From NCBI GenBank assembly GCA_012514775.1, contig JAAYZQ010000023.1, positions 1-20,061 of the forward strand: a stretch of 20,061 nucleotides of DNA. The letters are read 5' to 3'. Every line of letters starts with the position of its first letter. Position 1 is the first letter of the stretch. Source of the DNA: Anaerolineaceae bacterium (GTDB taxonomy: Bacteria; Chloroflexota; Anaerolineae; JAAYZQ01). The position numbers and the translations under genes were made by a program. Positions 7,457-14,340 of this stretch are shown here, in pieces. A model generated the notes under the pieces. The model had not been told where the DNA came from, ran no database searches, and saw only the letters and a list, made by a program, of their open reading frames with translations.

Positions 7457-7544
7457 GGGGCGAACCCTTGCGGTCGCCCCCCTCGCGGCCGCCCCCCCAA
7501 TGTAGGGGCGAACCGTCGCGGCCACCCCCCCTTGCGGTCGCCCC
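7457..7544. repeat. GC-rich palindromic intergenic repeats
   Basis: Two related palindromic units lie at 7457-7480 and 7505-7544. Each begins GGGGCGAACC and ends GGTCGCCCC, with TTGCGG inside. A related minimal unit (GGGCAACC/GGTTGCCC) is at 12166-12186. They resemble dispersed intergenic palindromes of GC-rich bacteria. No open reading frame or transposase is associated. Confidence 0.7.
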
Positions 7545-7598
7545 GCTGGGCAGCTGCAAGACCTGCCCCTATCCCGAATACCGGTATGACACAAACAC

Positions 7599-7627
7599 AG
7601 TATAGCACAAAAGTTCTAACCTGGCAA
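7599..7627 (-). promoter_or_regulatory. promoter reading toward the minus-strand hypothetical gene
   Basis: On the minus strand, TTGCCA (7622-7627) and TATACT (7599-7604) are 17 bases apart. Transcription from here would cross the GC-rich palindromes before reaching the ATG at 7331, a leader of about 260 bases. Confidence 0.6.
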
Positions 7628-7703
7628 GGGTTTTTCGGTATGGCGGCAAAATTTAATATTGCGTCGAGCTTGGGCCGGACCGTGCGTGATCCATGAGACG
7701 CCG

Positions 7704-7732
7704 TTGACAGGGGCCGGCACCTGTGGTATGAT
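7704..7732 (+). promoter_or_regulatory. promoter of the corrinoid methyltransferase operon
   Basis: TTGACA (7704-7709) and TATGAT (7727-7732) are spaced by 17 bases. Transcription should start near 7738, giving an unusually long leader of about 350 bases before the first gene. Confidence 0.8.
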
Positions 7733-7737
7733 CGCGT

Positions 7738-8085
7738 CGCTTGCCCGCCATCTCGTAAAACCGGTCCGCACCAAACCCGGGAACGTGCCCGGGGACGGCA
7801 TAGCCATGCCGGGTGTTGTCAACTTATGAGGCACTGCCGGACAGCCGTACACCTGGCGACGCTCACCGTCGTCCCTTCATCCAAGCATCCAGTTTCGCCC
7901 ATCGTTTCACGATGCCGGCCTTGCCCTGCGAGCACCCGCTGGAAGGCCGGCATTTTGGTCTTCGGGAGTACATTGGACAAATCCCTATGCCCGGGGAGGA
8001 GGTGATACCGTTGCACTGACGAGTGAAGGCCAAGCACGACGACCAACCGGGGAAACAGACCATGTGCCAAGAAGAGAGGGAATCC
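7738..8085 (+). promoter_or_regulatory. long structured leader of the corrinoid operon, possible cis-regulatory RNA
   Basis: No convincing protein is encoded here. Seen elements: a hairpin near 7798-7811 (CGGCAT-AGCC-ATGCCG), an 11-bp stem at 7912-7953 (ATGCCGGCCTT / AAGGCCGGCAT) followed by TTTT, and an overlapping small stem at 7900-7914 (CATCG-TTTCA-CGATG) that cannot form at the same time. At 7998-8006 lies GGAGGTGAT, complementary to the 16S rRNA end and 80 bases upstream of the gene start. The layout (promoter, structured RNA, exclusive stems, gene) suits an attenuator or riboswitch, but I cannot match it to a known class. Confidence 0.45.
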
Positions 8086-8730
8086 ATGAAGCAGGAACCA
8101 AGAATCGAGCAGTTGGCGGCGGCGCTGGCCGAGATGGAGGAGGACAAGGCCCTCGAGCTCGTGGACGCCATCGTGGCGGAATCGCCCGAGGCGGCGCGCG
8201 ATGCCATCGGGGCGATCCAGGCCGGCATGGACGAGGTGGGTCGCCGCTTTCAGGAAGGCGACTATTTCCTGGCAGAGATGATCTTTGCCGCCGAGATAGT
8301 AAAGCAAGCCATGCCCCGGCTGACCGCAGCCCTAAAGACCGAGGACCAGGGGTCCCTGGGACGGGTCGTCCTGGGCACGGTGCGTGGCGATCTGCACGAC
8401 ATCGGCAAGAACCTGGTCGCGGTGATGCTGACCGCCGCCGGGTTCGAAGTGGTGGACCTGGGCATCGACGTGCCGCCGGCGCGCTTTGTGAAGGCCATCC
8501 AGGAGCACCAGCCACTGATCGTGGGGCTGAGCGGGCTGCTGACGCTGTCGCTGGACGCGATGAAGGCCACCGTGGAGGCCATTCGCGAGGCAGGGCTCCG
8601 CGACCAGGTGAAGGTGATCCTCGGCGGCAATCCGGTGAGCGGATATATCCACGACGTGGTCGGATCGGATGGCTGGACGAACAACGCCGCCGAAGGCGTG
8701 GCCATCTGCAAACAATGGGCGGGGGTGTGA
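8086..8730 (+). CDS. cobalamin-binding (corrinoid) methyltransferase protein
   Basis: The 214-residue product is a two-domain corrinoid protein of the MtaC/MtbC/MttC type. A helical cap domain lies at about 1-88. A Rossmann-type B12-binding domain follows, with the base-off signature D-x-H-x-x-G at Asp102, His104 and Gly107 (GDLHDIGKN), then GLSGLL around Ser149 and ILGGNPV around Gly180-181. His104 would ligate cobalt. Such proteins carry a methyl group between a substrate-specific methyltransferase and an acceptor (tetrahydrofolate or a thiol) in the cytoplasm. ATG 8086 is preferred over GTG 8023 because it starts the family domain and has a GAGAGGGA site upstream. It lies one base ahead of the methyltransferase gene, so the pair is co-translated. 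The substrate is unknown. Confidence 0.93.
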   Translation: MKQEPRIEQLAAALAEMEEDKALELVDAIVAESPEAARDAIGAIQAGMDEVGRRFQEGDYFLAEMIFAAEIVKQAMPRLTAALKTEDQGSLGRVVLGTVRGDLHDIGKNLVAVMLTAAGFEVVDLGIDVPPARFVKAIQEHQPLIVGLSGLLTLSLDAMKATVEAIREAGLRDQVKVILGGNPVSGYIHDVVGSDGWTNNAAEGVAICKQWAGV

Positions 8731-8731
8731 C

Positions 8732-9913
8732 ATGGCTGAGGCACCGCAGAAATTGCTTCAAGAGCGCCTGGCCCGGCTGAACACGACGATCTCGCTGCAG
8801 GAGCCCGACCGGGTGCCCGTGTTTTTCGGCACCGAGACCTGGATCGCGAGCTTTGCCGGGTACACGGTGCAAGAGATCGCCTTCGACTACCAGAAGCTCA
8901 TCGCCGCTACGGAGAAGGTGATCCAGGAGTTCCAGTGGGATGCGTTCTGGCCGCCCCTCGGCATCTGGCCGGCGCCGGTGTTTACGGCGGTTGGCCAGAC
9001 GCAGTATCTGATGTCGGGCGCGGACCTGGACCCCGACTCGGCGTACCAGTGGCAGGACCGCTCTCCCATGGAGGTGGAGGACTATCCCAAGTTTATCGCC
9101 GACCCGATGCGCTTTATCTTTGAGGAGATGATGCCCAAACGGTCGCGGGAGCTGGGAAAACCGTGGCCGCGCAACGCGGCGGCGCTGGCCAAGGGAGCCC
9201 TGTCTTTCGGCATGTACCTGGCGACGATGGGCGCGGCCTTTGCCCGGTTCCAGGCGCAGTATGGGTCGCCGCCGCTGTTGGCAGGGATCTCGGACCCGGC
9301 CATGGACTTTCTGTCGGACCACTATCGCGGCTTCCAGGGCATCATGTTGGACATCAAGCGCCGCCCGGATGAGGTGGTTGCCGCCTGCGAGGCCATGTAC
9401 CCCCTGACGCTGCGCATGGCCACGGCCAGTTTTGGCGGGCCGCCCGCGCCGTTCCCGCTGGTGTTCCTACCGCTGCACGTGCCCACCTACCTGCGGCCAA
9501 AAGACTTTGAGCGCTTTTACTGCCCAACGTTCAGCCGTCTGATCAACGACCTGGCAGGGATGGGCTACAAGTGCCTGCTCTTCCTGGAAGGCGACTGGGA
9601 GCCGCACTTTCCGTTCCTGGCGCAGTTGCCCAAGGGGCACGTGGTGGGCATGCTGGAGCGCAAGCTCGTCGAGGCCAAGAAGGCCATCGGCGACACGATC
9701 TGCCTGGTGGGCGGCCTCGACGTGGACCTGTTGGGCTATGGGACGCCAGACGAGTGTGTAGCCCAGGCCAAAGCCGTCATCGACGCTTGCGCACCCGGCG
9801 GGGGCTTTATCCTCGGCGGAGGCAAGGCGCTCCTTTCGCCGAACGATGCCCGTCCCGAGAACCTGCACGCAGTGACCAAGTTTGTAAAAGAGTATGGGGT
9901 GTATCATGCCTGA
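8732..9913 (+). CDS. uroporphyrinogen decarboxylase-family methyltransferase
   Basis: The 393-residue product belongs to the UroD-fold family that includes the corrinoid-dependent methyltransferases MtaA/MtbA and O-demethylase components. Seen features are the N-terminal EPDRVPVFFG segment, a TIM-barrel-like layout, and the C-terminal VGGLDVDLLGYGTPDECVAQAKAVIDACAPGGGFILGGG segment typical of the family. Because it follows a corrinoid protein by one base, a methyl-transfer role is far more likely than haem synthesis. The usual zinc pattern (His-x-Cys and a later Cys) of the CoM methyltransferases is not apparent; the equivalent strand reads FLEGDWEPHF with Glu286, Asp288 and His292 as possible metal ligands. 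The start at 8732 is set by spacing. The stop overlaps the next start. Confidence 0.85.
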   Translation: MAEAPQKLLQERLARLNTTISLQEPDRVPVFFGTETWIASFAGYTVQEIAFDYQKLIAATEKVIQEFQWDAFWPPLGIWPAPVFTAVGQTQYLMSGADLDPDSAYQWQDRSPMEVEDYPKFIADPMRFIFEEMMPKRSRELGKPWPRNAAALAKGALSFGMYLATMGAAFARFQAQYGSPPLLAGISDPAMDFLSDHYRGFQGIMLDIKRRPDEVVAACEAMYPLTLRMATASFGGPPAPFPLVFLPLHVPTYLRPKDFERFYCPTFSRLINDLAGMGYKCLLFLEGDWEPHFPFLAQLPKGHVVGMLERKLVEAKKAIGDTICLVGGLDVDLLGYGTPDECVAQAKAVIDACAPGGGFILGGGKALLSPNDARPENLHAVTKFVKEYGVYHA

Positions 9914-10082
9914 GAAGACAAGGACTGAGCAGGCTCAACAGCAAGCGACCTTTACCATCCCCTGGGAAGAGAAACGCAAGGAGCTGGGCGCCATCGTCGC
10001 CAACGAAGAGATGATCGCCCAGAGCTGGGATGTGGGCGAGGATCTGCTGTTCTTCTTCCTGATGTGGCTGGGGACGTACTAA
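9906..10082 (+). CDS. small 58-residue protein of unknown function in the methyltransferase operon
   Basis: I do not recognise this protein. ATG 9906 overlaps the end of the methyltransferase gene by eight bases and has a GGGGTG site upstream, a layout expected of a translated operon member. The product has a polar, Gln-rich start, a central IPWEEKRKELGAIVANEEMIAQSW segment likely to be helical, and ends in the hydrophobic aromatic tail EDLLFFFLMWLGTY. The tail is too short for a typical membrane helix, so docking to a partner protein or membrane surface is possible. It is the last gene before a strong terminator. It could be a small subunit or chaperone of the corrinoid system, or a remnant of a larger gene. 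Confidence 0.65.
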   Translation: MPEKTRTEQAQQQATFTIPWEEKRKELGAIVANEEMIAQSWDVGEDLLFFFLMWLGTY

Positions 10083-10110
10083 ACTGCTACCAAATGAAAC
10101 CTGCATCCCG

Positions 10111-10141
10111 GTGCGTTGCACCTGCCGTTGGTGCGACGCAC
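10111..10141. repeat. 12-bp inverted repeat with GGTGCGWCGCACC core
   Basis: GTGCGTTGCACC (10111-10122) pairs with GGTGCGACGCAC (10130-10141) with a single G-T wobble around a seven-base loop. No T-run follows. The same GTGCGTCGCA core returns in the terminator stem at 10245-10275. Confidence 0.7.
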
Positions 10142-10244
10142 CTGGTGTAGAATTCGCCTTGGCTTTGGTTTAGGTGAAACCCGCAGACGTTTGGGCGTAG
10201 AGCGTATAGCTCTCACCCTGGTGTCAGTTCAGGAGTTGACACAA

Positions 10245-10281
10245 GCGACGCACCCGCGATTTGCGGGTGCGTCGCAGTTTT
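10245..10281 (+). terminator. rho-independent terminator of the corrinoid operon
   Basis: A perfect 13-bp stem (GCGACGCACCCGC at 10245-10257, GCGGGTGCGTCGC at 10263-10275) with a five-base loop is followed by AGTTTT. It lies 163 bases past the last gene. On the opposite strand it lacks a T-run, so it mainly serves the + operon. Confidence 0.9.
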
Positions 10282-10305
10282 GCCAACCGGCAGACGGCCG
10301 GGCCG

Positions 10306-10324
10306 AAAACGCGTTGGAAACGCG
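10306..10324 (-). terminator. possible terminator of the Hdr-Etf operon
   Basis: Read on the minus strand, CGCGTT-TCC-AACGCG (10310-10324) is a perfect 6-bp stem followed directly by TTTTC, 17 bases after the etfA stop. The stem is short, so efficiency is uncertain. Confidence 0.5.
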
Positions 10325-10341
10325 CTCGGCGGGAAGCGCTT

Positions 10342-11322
10342 CTACTCTGCCAGGAGCGCCTCGAACTCTTTTTCCAGGGCCGGCAGCACCTCGAACAGGT
10401 CGCCGACGATGCCATAGTTGGCCAGCTTGAAGATGGGTGCCTCGGGATCCTTGTTGACGGCCACGATGACCTTGGCCGTCTTCATGCCCGCCAGGTGCTG
10501 GATGGCGCCCGACACGCCGCAGGCGATGTACAGGTTGGGCGTCACCGTCTTGCCCGTCTGGCCCACCTGGTGCGCGTGGGGGATCCAGCCGGCGTCGACG
10601 GCGGCGCGGGAGGCTCCCACGGCCGCGCCCAGCGTCTTGGCCAGGCTGCGGAGGGGGGCAAAGCCCTCGGGCCCGCCCACGCCGCGGCCGCCCGAGACGA
10701 TGATGTCGGCCTCGGCGACGTCGATCTCGCCCTCGGCCGCGCCCAGGATGTCGACCACGCGGGCGCGCACGTTGTCGGCCACGGCCGCCACGGGCTGCAC
10801 GTTGGCCGTCGAGCCGGGGTTCGGCTCCCGGGCCGGCAGGACGTTGGGCCGCACGCTGGCGATCTGGGGATCGCCGTTAAGCTTGACGCGGGCCAAAGCC
10901 TTGCCGGCAAAGAAGGGGCGCGTGGCCAGCAGCCGGCCGCCGTCGATCTCCAGGGCGGTGCACTCGGTCGCCAGGCCGGCGCCCAGGCGGGCCGCCAGGC
11001 GCGGGGCCAGGTCCTTGCCCATCGCCGTAGCGCCGATGAGCAGGATGGCCGGCTCGGCCTGGGCGATGATCTGGCCCAGGGTGGCAGCATAGGGCTCGCT
11101 GGCGTAGGGCTGCAAAGCCGGGTCGTCGGCCACGTACACTTTCGTTGCGCCGTACTGGGCCAACGTGTCGGGCAGGCCGTCCAGCCCGGAGCCCAGGAGC
11201 ACGGCCTCCACCTGGCCGCCCAACTGGCCGGCCAGCTCGGCGCCGGCAGTCAACATCTCGAAGGCGACCTTTTTCAGGACGCCGTCCCGCTGTTCCGCAA
11301 ATACCAGGACATTGTTTCCCAT
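10342..11322 (-). CDS. etfA: electron transfer flavoprotein alpha subunit
   Basis: The 326-residue product is a standard-length EtfA. The N-terminal adenine-nucleotide-alpha-hydrolase-like domain (about 1-190) contains LLIGATAMGKDLAPRLAARL. The C-terminal FAD domain (about 205-326) has GGRGVGG (211-217), the VGQTGKTV loop (253-260), and SGAIQHLAGM with the following VNKDPEAPIF (about 271-298). EtfAB carries electrons between acyl-CoA-type or other dehydrogenases and an oxidoreductase; some members bifurcate. Of two adjacent ATG codons, 11322 is chosen for its six-base distance from AGGAGG. It lies 10 bases after etfB and is the last gene of the redox operon. Whether this pair is of the bifurcating class cannot be decided by eye. 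Confidence 0.95.
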   Translation of the reverse strand: MGNNVLVFAEQRDGVLKKVAFEMLTAGAELAGQLGGQVEAVLLGSGLDGLPDTLAQYGATKVYVADDPALQPYASEPYAATLGQIIAQAEPAILLIGATAMGKDLAPRLAARLGAGLATECTALEIDGGRLLATRPFFAGKALARVKLNGDPQIASVRPNVLPAREPNPGSTANVQPVAAVADNVRARVVDILGAAEGEIDVAEADIIVSGGRGVGGPEGFAPLRSLAKTLGAAVGASRAAVDAGWIPHAHQVGQTGKTVTPNLYIACGVSGAIQHLAGMKTAKVIVAVNKDPEAPIFKLANYGIVGDLFEVLPALEKEFEALLAE

Positions 11323-11332
11323 CATCCGCCTC

Positions 11333-12121
11333 CTAGATGACCTTTGCTTCGACGCGCAGCAAGCGCACGACCTCTTTGGCCGCTTCGGCCGGCTCGCCGG
11401 GGACGATGCGGCCCGGGGCACGCTCGGGCGGCGGCAGGATGTCCACCACCTCCAGCCGCGAGCCGGCGGCGCCCACGTCGCCCGCGCCCAGGCCCACGTC
11501 GGCCAGGGTCCACTCGTTGAAGGGCTTGCTCCGCGCCTGGCGGATGCCGCGGAAGGATGGGTAGCGGGGCTCATTGAGGCCCTTCTGGGCGGTGATGACC
11601 GCCGGCAGGGGGAACTCGACCACCTCTTTGCCGCCCTCGATGTCCCGCTCGGCCCGGCCCGTCCTGGCGTCGGGGTTCAGGTCCAGCTTGCTGACCACAG
11701 AGACGTGAGGCAGGTCCAGGAGCTCGGCCACCATGACGCCGACGGCGTGGTTGTCGTCGTCCACGGCCTGCTTGCCGCAAAAGATGGCGTCATAGTCTCC
11801 CAACTTCTGGACGGCGGCCGCCAGGGCCCTGGCCGTCGCGTAGGCGTCGCCATCCTGGAACTCGGCGGCCGACAGGTGGTAGACCTCGTCGGCGCCCATG
11901 GCAAGGCCCTTGAGGATGCTCTCCCGGGCCCGCTCCGGTCCCAGGCTCAGCAGGGTCACCTTGCCGCCGTGCTGCTCCTGCCACTTGAGGGCCTCTTCCA
12001 GGGCAAATTCGTCGTAGGGGTTGACGACGTACTGGATCCCCTCCTCGACGACGGCGCCCCCCCGGACCTCGATGCGCGTCTCGGTGTCCGGCACCTCTTT
12101 CAGTAAGACGATTGAGTTCAT
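11333..12121 (-). CDS. etfB: electron transfer flavoprotein beta subunit
   Basis: The 262-residue product is a complete EtfB. It begins with NSIVLLKEVPDTETRI, has the family segment VVNPYDEFALEEALK (about 32-46), and carries the nucleotide-binding motif CGKQAVDDDNHAVG (about 115-128). The C-terminal helix that embraces EtfA is present. In the complex it binds AMP or, in bifurcating types, a second FAD that takes electrons from NADH. The ATG at 12121 is supported by GAGGAGG just upstream. It follows hdrA after 86 bases holding a small GGGCAACC/GGTTGCCC hairpin (12166-12186), which may tune expression between the Hdr and Etf parts of the operon. The HdrA and HdrCB neighbours suggest that the ETF exchanges electrons with the Fe-S complex. 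Confidence 0.95.
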   Translation of the reverse strand: MNSIVLLKEVPDTETRIEVRGGAVVEEGIQYVVNPYDEFALEEALKWQEQHGGKVTLLSLGPERARESILKGLAMGADEVYHLSAAEFQDGDAYATARALAAAVQKLGDYDAIFCGKQAVDDDNHAVGVMVAELLDLPHVSVVSKLDLNPDARTGRAERDIEGGKEVVEFPLPAVITAQKGLNEPRYPSFRGIRQARSKPFNEWTLADVGLGAGDVGAAGSRLEVVDILPPPERAPGRIVPGEPAEAAKEVVRLLRVEAKVI

Positions 12122-12165
12122 GCTCCCTCCTCGAAACTGAGTCGTTCTGTTGAATCCTCTCGTGG

Positions 12166-12186
12166 GGGCAACCCCCGCGGTTGCCC
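12166..12186. repeat. small GC palindrome between hdrA and etfB
   Basis: GGGCAACC (12166-12173) and GGTTGCCC (12179-12186) form an 8-bp stem with a five-base loop. It resembles the larger palindromes at 7457-7544. No T-run follows on either strand, so it is more likely a repeat remnant or mRNA-stability hairpin than a terminator. Confidence 0.6.
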
Positions 12187-12207
12187 TCCGGTTCACGGGT
12201 CGGCAGG

Positions 12208-14202
12208 CTAGCCCAACATCGCGTCCAGCATGGCCAGCGTCTGCTTCTGGGTAAAATGGCCCAGCGTGATGGCCTTGGACGGGCAGGCCACCGAGCAGGT
12301 GCCGCAGCCCTTGCACAGCACCTCGTTGATGGTCATGATCCCCCGCCAGGCGTGCATGCTCAAGGCGCCATAGGCGCAGGCCGCCTCGCACAGGCCGCAG
12401 CCGACGCACAGGTCGCTGTTCACCGAGCTGACGATGGCCTCCACCGTGGCCTTGCCATTGCTGAGGGGGATGAGGGCCGACGAGGCGGCCGCCTTGGCCT
12501 GGGCCACGGTGTCGGGAATGTCCTTGGGGCCCTGGCAGGTGCCCGCCAGGAAGACGCCGTCGCTCGTCGTGTCCACGGGCCGCAGCTTGGGGTGGGCCTC
12601 GGCCAGGAACCGGTCGCCCGTGCACGACAGTTTGAGCATCTTGGACATCTCCTGGCCGCCGCTGCCCGGCTCCAGGCCCACGGCCAGGACCACCATGTCG
12701 GCCTCGACCTCGATGGCGCGCCGCAGGAGCGTGTCTTCGGCGCGGATCACCAGCTTGTCACCCCGCCGAAAGATCTCGGAAGGGTTGCCCCGCCGGTAGC
12801 GCACGCCCCGCGCCCGGGCCCGGTCATAAAACTCCTCGCCGCCCTTGGTAAAGGCCCGCACGTCCATGTAAAAGACGGTCACCCGGGCGTCGGGCAGTTG
12901 ATCCAGGACGACGTTGGCCTGCTTGGCGGTGTACATGCAGCACACCCGCGAGCAATACTCGTTGCCCACCTGCTTGTCGCGAGAGCCCACGCAGTGGACA
13001 AAGACCACGTGCTCGGGCTTCACCTGCGTCCCGGGAATGACAATCTGGCCGCCCGTGGGGCCGTTCCCGGCCGCCAGCCGCTCGAACTCTAGCGAGGAGA
13101 TGACGCCCGGATACTGGTCGTAGCCCAGCTCGGGCTTGCGCGCCGGGTTAAAGGGATCGTAGCCCGTGGCGACGACGATGGCCCCCACCTTGACGCTGCG
13201 CTCCTCGGGCACCTGGCCGAAATCGACGGCGCCCTCGGGGCAGGCAGCGGCGCAGGGCGGGCTCTCGCGGCAGAGGGTGGCGGCCCCCTCCGCGGCGGGC
13301 TCGGGGGCGCCGGCCAGCCGCAGGCAGTGGTCGGGATCGACCGTGTAGGTGGCGGGCAGGGCCTGGGGGTACTGCCTGTAAATGGCCGCCCGACGGCCCA
13401 GGCCCATCTGGAACTCGTCGGCGATCTGGCCCGACAGGAGGCATGCCTCGGCGCACTTTTGGCAGGCCGTGCACTTGGTCGCGTCCACGTAGCGGGGCTT
13501 GAGGCGTACCGTGGCCTCAAAGTTGCCGATGTAGCCGTCGATGCCGACCAGCTCGCTGTAGGCCAGGATCTCGACGTTGGGATGGCGGGCGGCGCGCTCT
13601 ATTTCGGAGAGGACCAGGGCGCCGGCGTCTTCCATGCGAGGAAAGGTCCTGTTGAGCTGGGCCATGCGCCCGCCCAGGCTGGGCTGGCGCTCGACGAGGG
13701 TGGCCTTGTAGCCGGCGTCGGCAATGTCCAGGGCGGCCTCCAGGCCGGCGATGCCCCCGCCGATGACCAGGGCGGCAGGGATGACGCCCACCTCGCGCTC
13801 GGCCAGGGGCTCCAGCAGGGCGGCCTTGGCCACCGTGCCGGCCACAAGCTCCTTGGCCTTCTGGGTGCCGATGGCACGATTGGGATGAACCCACGACACC
13901 TGCTCGCGGATGTTGGCCATCTCGAAATAATAGGGGTTGACGCCAACCTCTTCGATGACCGTGCGAAAGGTGGCCTCGTGCATTCGCGGCGAGCACGAGG
14001 CAACCACAACGCGGGTCAGGCCGTAATCGCGAATGTCCTGCTTGATCATCTCCTGGCCGGGGTCAGAGCACATGTACATATAATCGCGGGACACGACCAC
14101 GCCAGGCAGGGTGCTGGCGTATTCGGCCACAGCCTGCGAGTCCACCGTGGCGGCGATGTTGATGCCGCAGTGGCAGACGTACACGCCGATTCTGGATGCC
14201 AT
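12208..14202 (-). CDS. hdrA: heterodisulfide reductase subunit A-like protein, full length
   Basis: The 664-residue product has full HdrA architecture. An N-terminal domain starts with VYVCHCG (about 7-13). The FAD-binding Rossmann motif is GGGIAG (148-153). Inserted ferredoxin-type cysteines follow (C244-C247-C250-C254, then C293, C311, C317, C321). The HdrA-specific HCVGSRDK...YCSRVCCMYTAKQA segment is at about 403-429, and two C-terminal 4Fe-4S motifs are C599-C602-C605-C609 and C630-C633-C636-C640. HdrA is the FAD protein that splits electron pairs in HdrABC. Two oddities are visible: the DCSAC motif normally after the FAD loop reads EDAGA (191-195), losing both cysteines, and the second ferredoxin motif is stretched by a Gly/Ala/Glu-rich insert. 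A GAGGAGA site precedes the ATG. It is fifth of the Hdr/Nuo genes, ahead of etfBA. Confidence 0.93.
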   Translation of the reverse strand: MASRIGVYVCHCGINIAATVDSQAVAEYASTLPGVVVSRDYMYMCSDPGQEMIKQDIRDYGLTRVVVASCSPRMHEATFRTVIEEVGVNPYYFEMANIREQVSWVHPNRAIGTQKAKELVAGTVAKAALLEPLAEREVGVIPAALVIGGGIAGLEAALDIADAGYKATLVERQPSLGGRMAQLNRTFPRMEDAGALVLSEIERAARHPNVEILAYSELVGIDGYIGNFEATVRLKPRYVDATKCTACQKCAEACLLSGQIADEFQMGLGRRAAIYRQYPQALPATYTVDPDHCLRLAGAPEPAAEGAATLCRESPPCAAACPEGAVDFGQVPEERSVKVGAIVVATGYDPFNPARKPELGYDQYPGVISSLEFERLAAGNGPTGGQIVIPGTQVKPEHVVFVHCVGSRDKQVGNEYCSRVCCMYTAKQANVVLDQLPDARVTVFYMDVRAFTKGGEEFYDRARARGVRYRRGNPSEIFRRGDKLVIRAEDTLLRRAIEVEADMVVLAVGLEPGSGGQEMSKMLKLSCTGDRFLAEAHPKLRPVDTTSDGVFLAGTCQGPKDIPDTVAQAKAAASSALIPLSNGKATVEAIVSSVNSDLCVGCGLCEAACAYGALSMHAWRGIMTINEVLCKGCGTCSVACPSKAITLGHFTQKQTLAMLDAMLG

Positions 14203-14340
14203 AGTCTCTCCTCGCTCTCTCTGCGTACCGGCTATCCGTAACGCGTCCTCAGCCCCTCATGCTGAGCGGGCCGGACCCCTGTCCTGCTAAGCGAAGCATC
14301 GGGCCTCGCTCCGGCCAGAAGGACAGCGGACGGGACGGCG
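14203..14340. other. 138-bp operon gap with repeat-like sequence
   Basis: The gap between the HdrC-HdrB fusion and hdrA holds no gene. Seen elements are CTGTCCT and AGGACAG arms (about 14279-14326) around a CG-rich interior, and a CTCATGCTGAGCGGG fragment that recalls one near 5985. It could lower or delay hdrA-etfBA expression. Confidence 0.5.

Noticed and set aside
7813..8019. GTG-started frame of 68 codons in the corrinoid leader
   Set aside because: No ribosome site precedes it, the composition is not like the neighbouring proteins, and it crosses strong RNA stems.
7738..8085. Cobalamin riboswitch
   Set aside because: The expected B12-box (AGYCAGGAGACCTGCC-like) and the GCCACTG landmark in the right order were not found. 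It is kept only as an unclassified structured leader.
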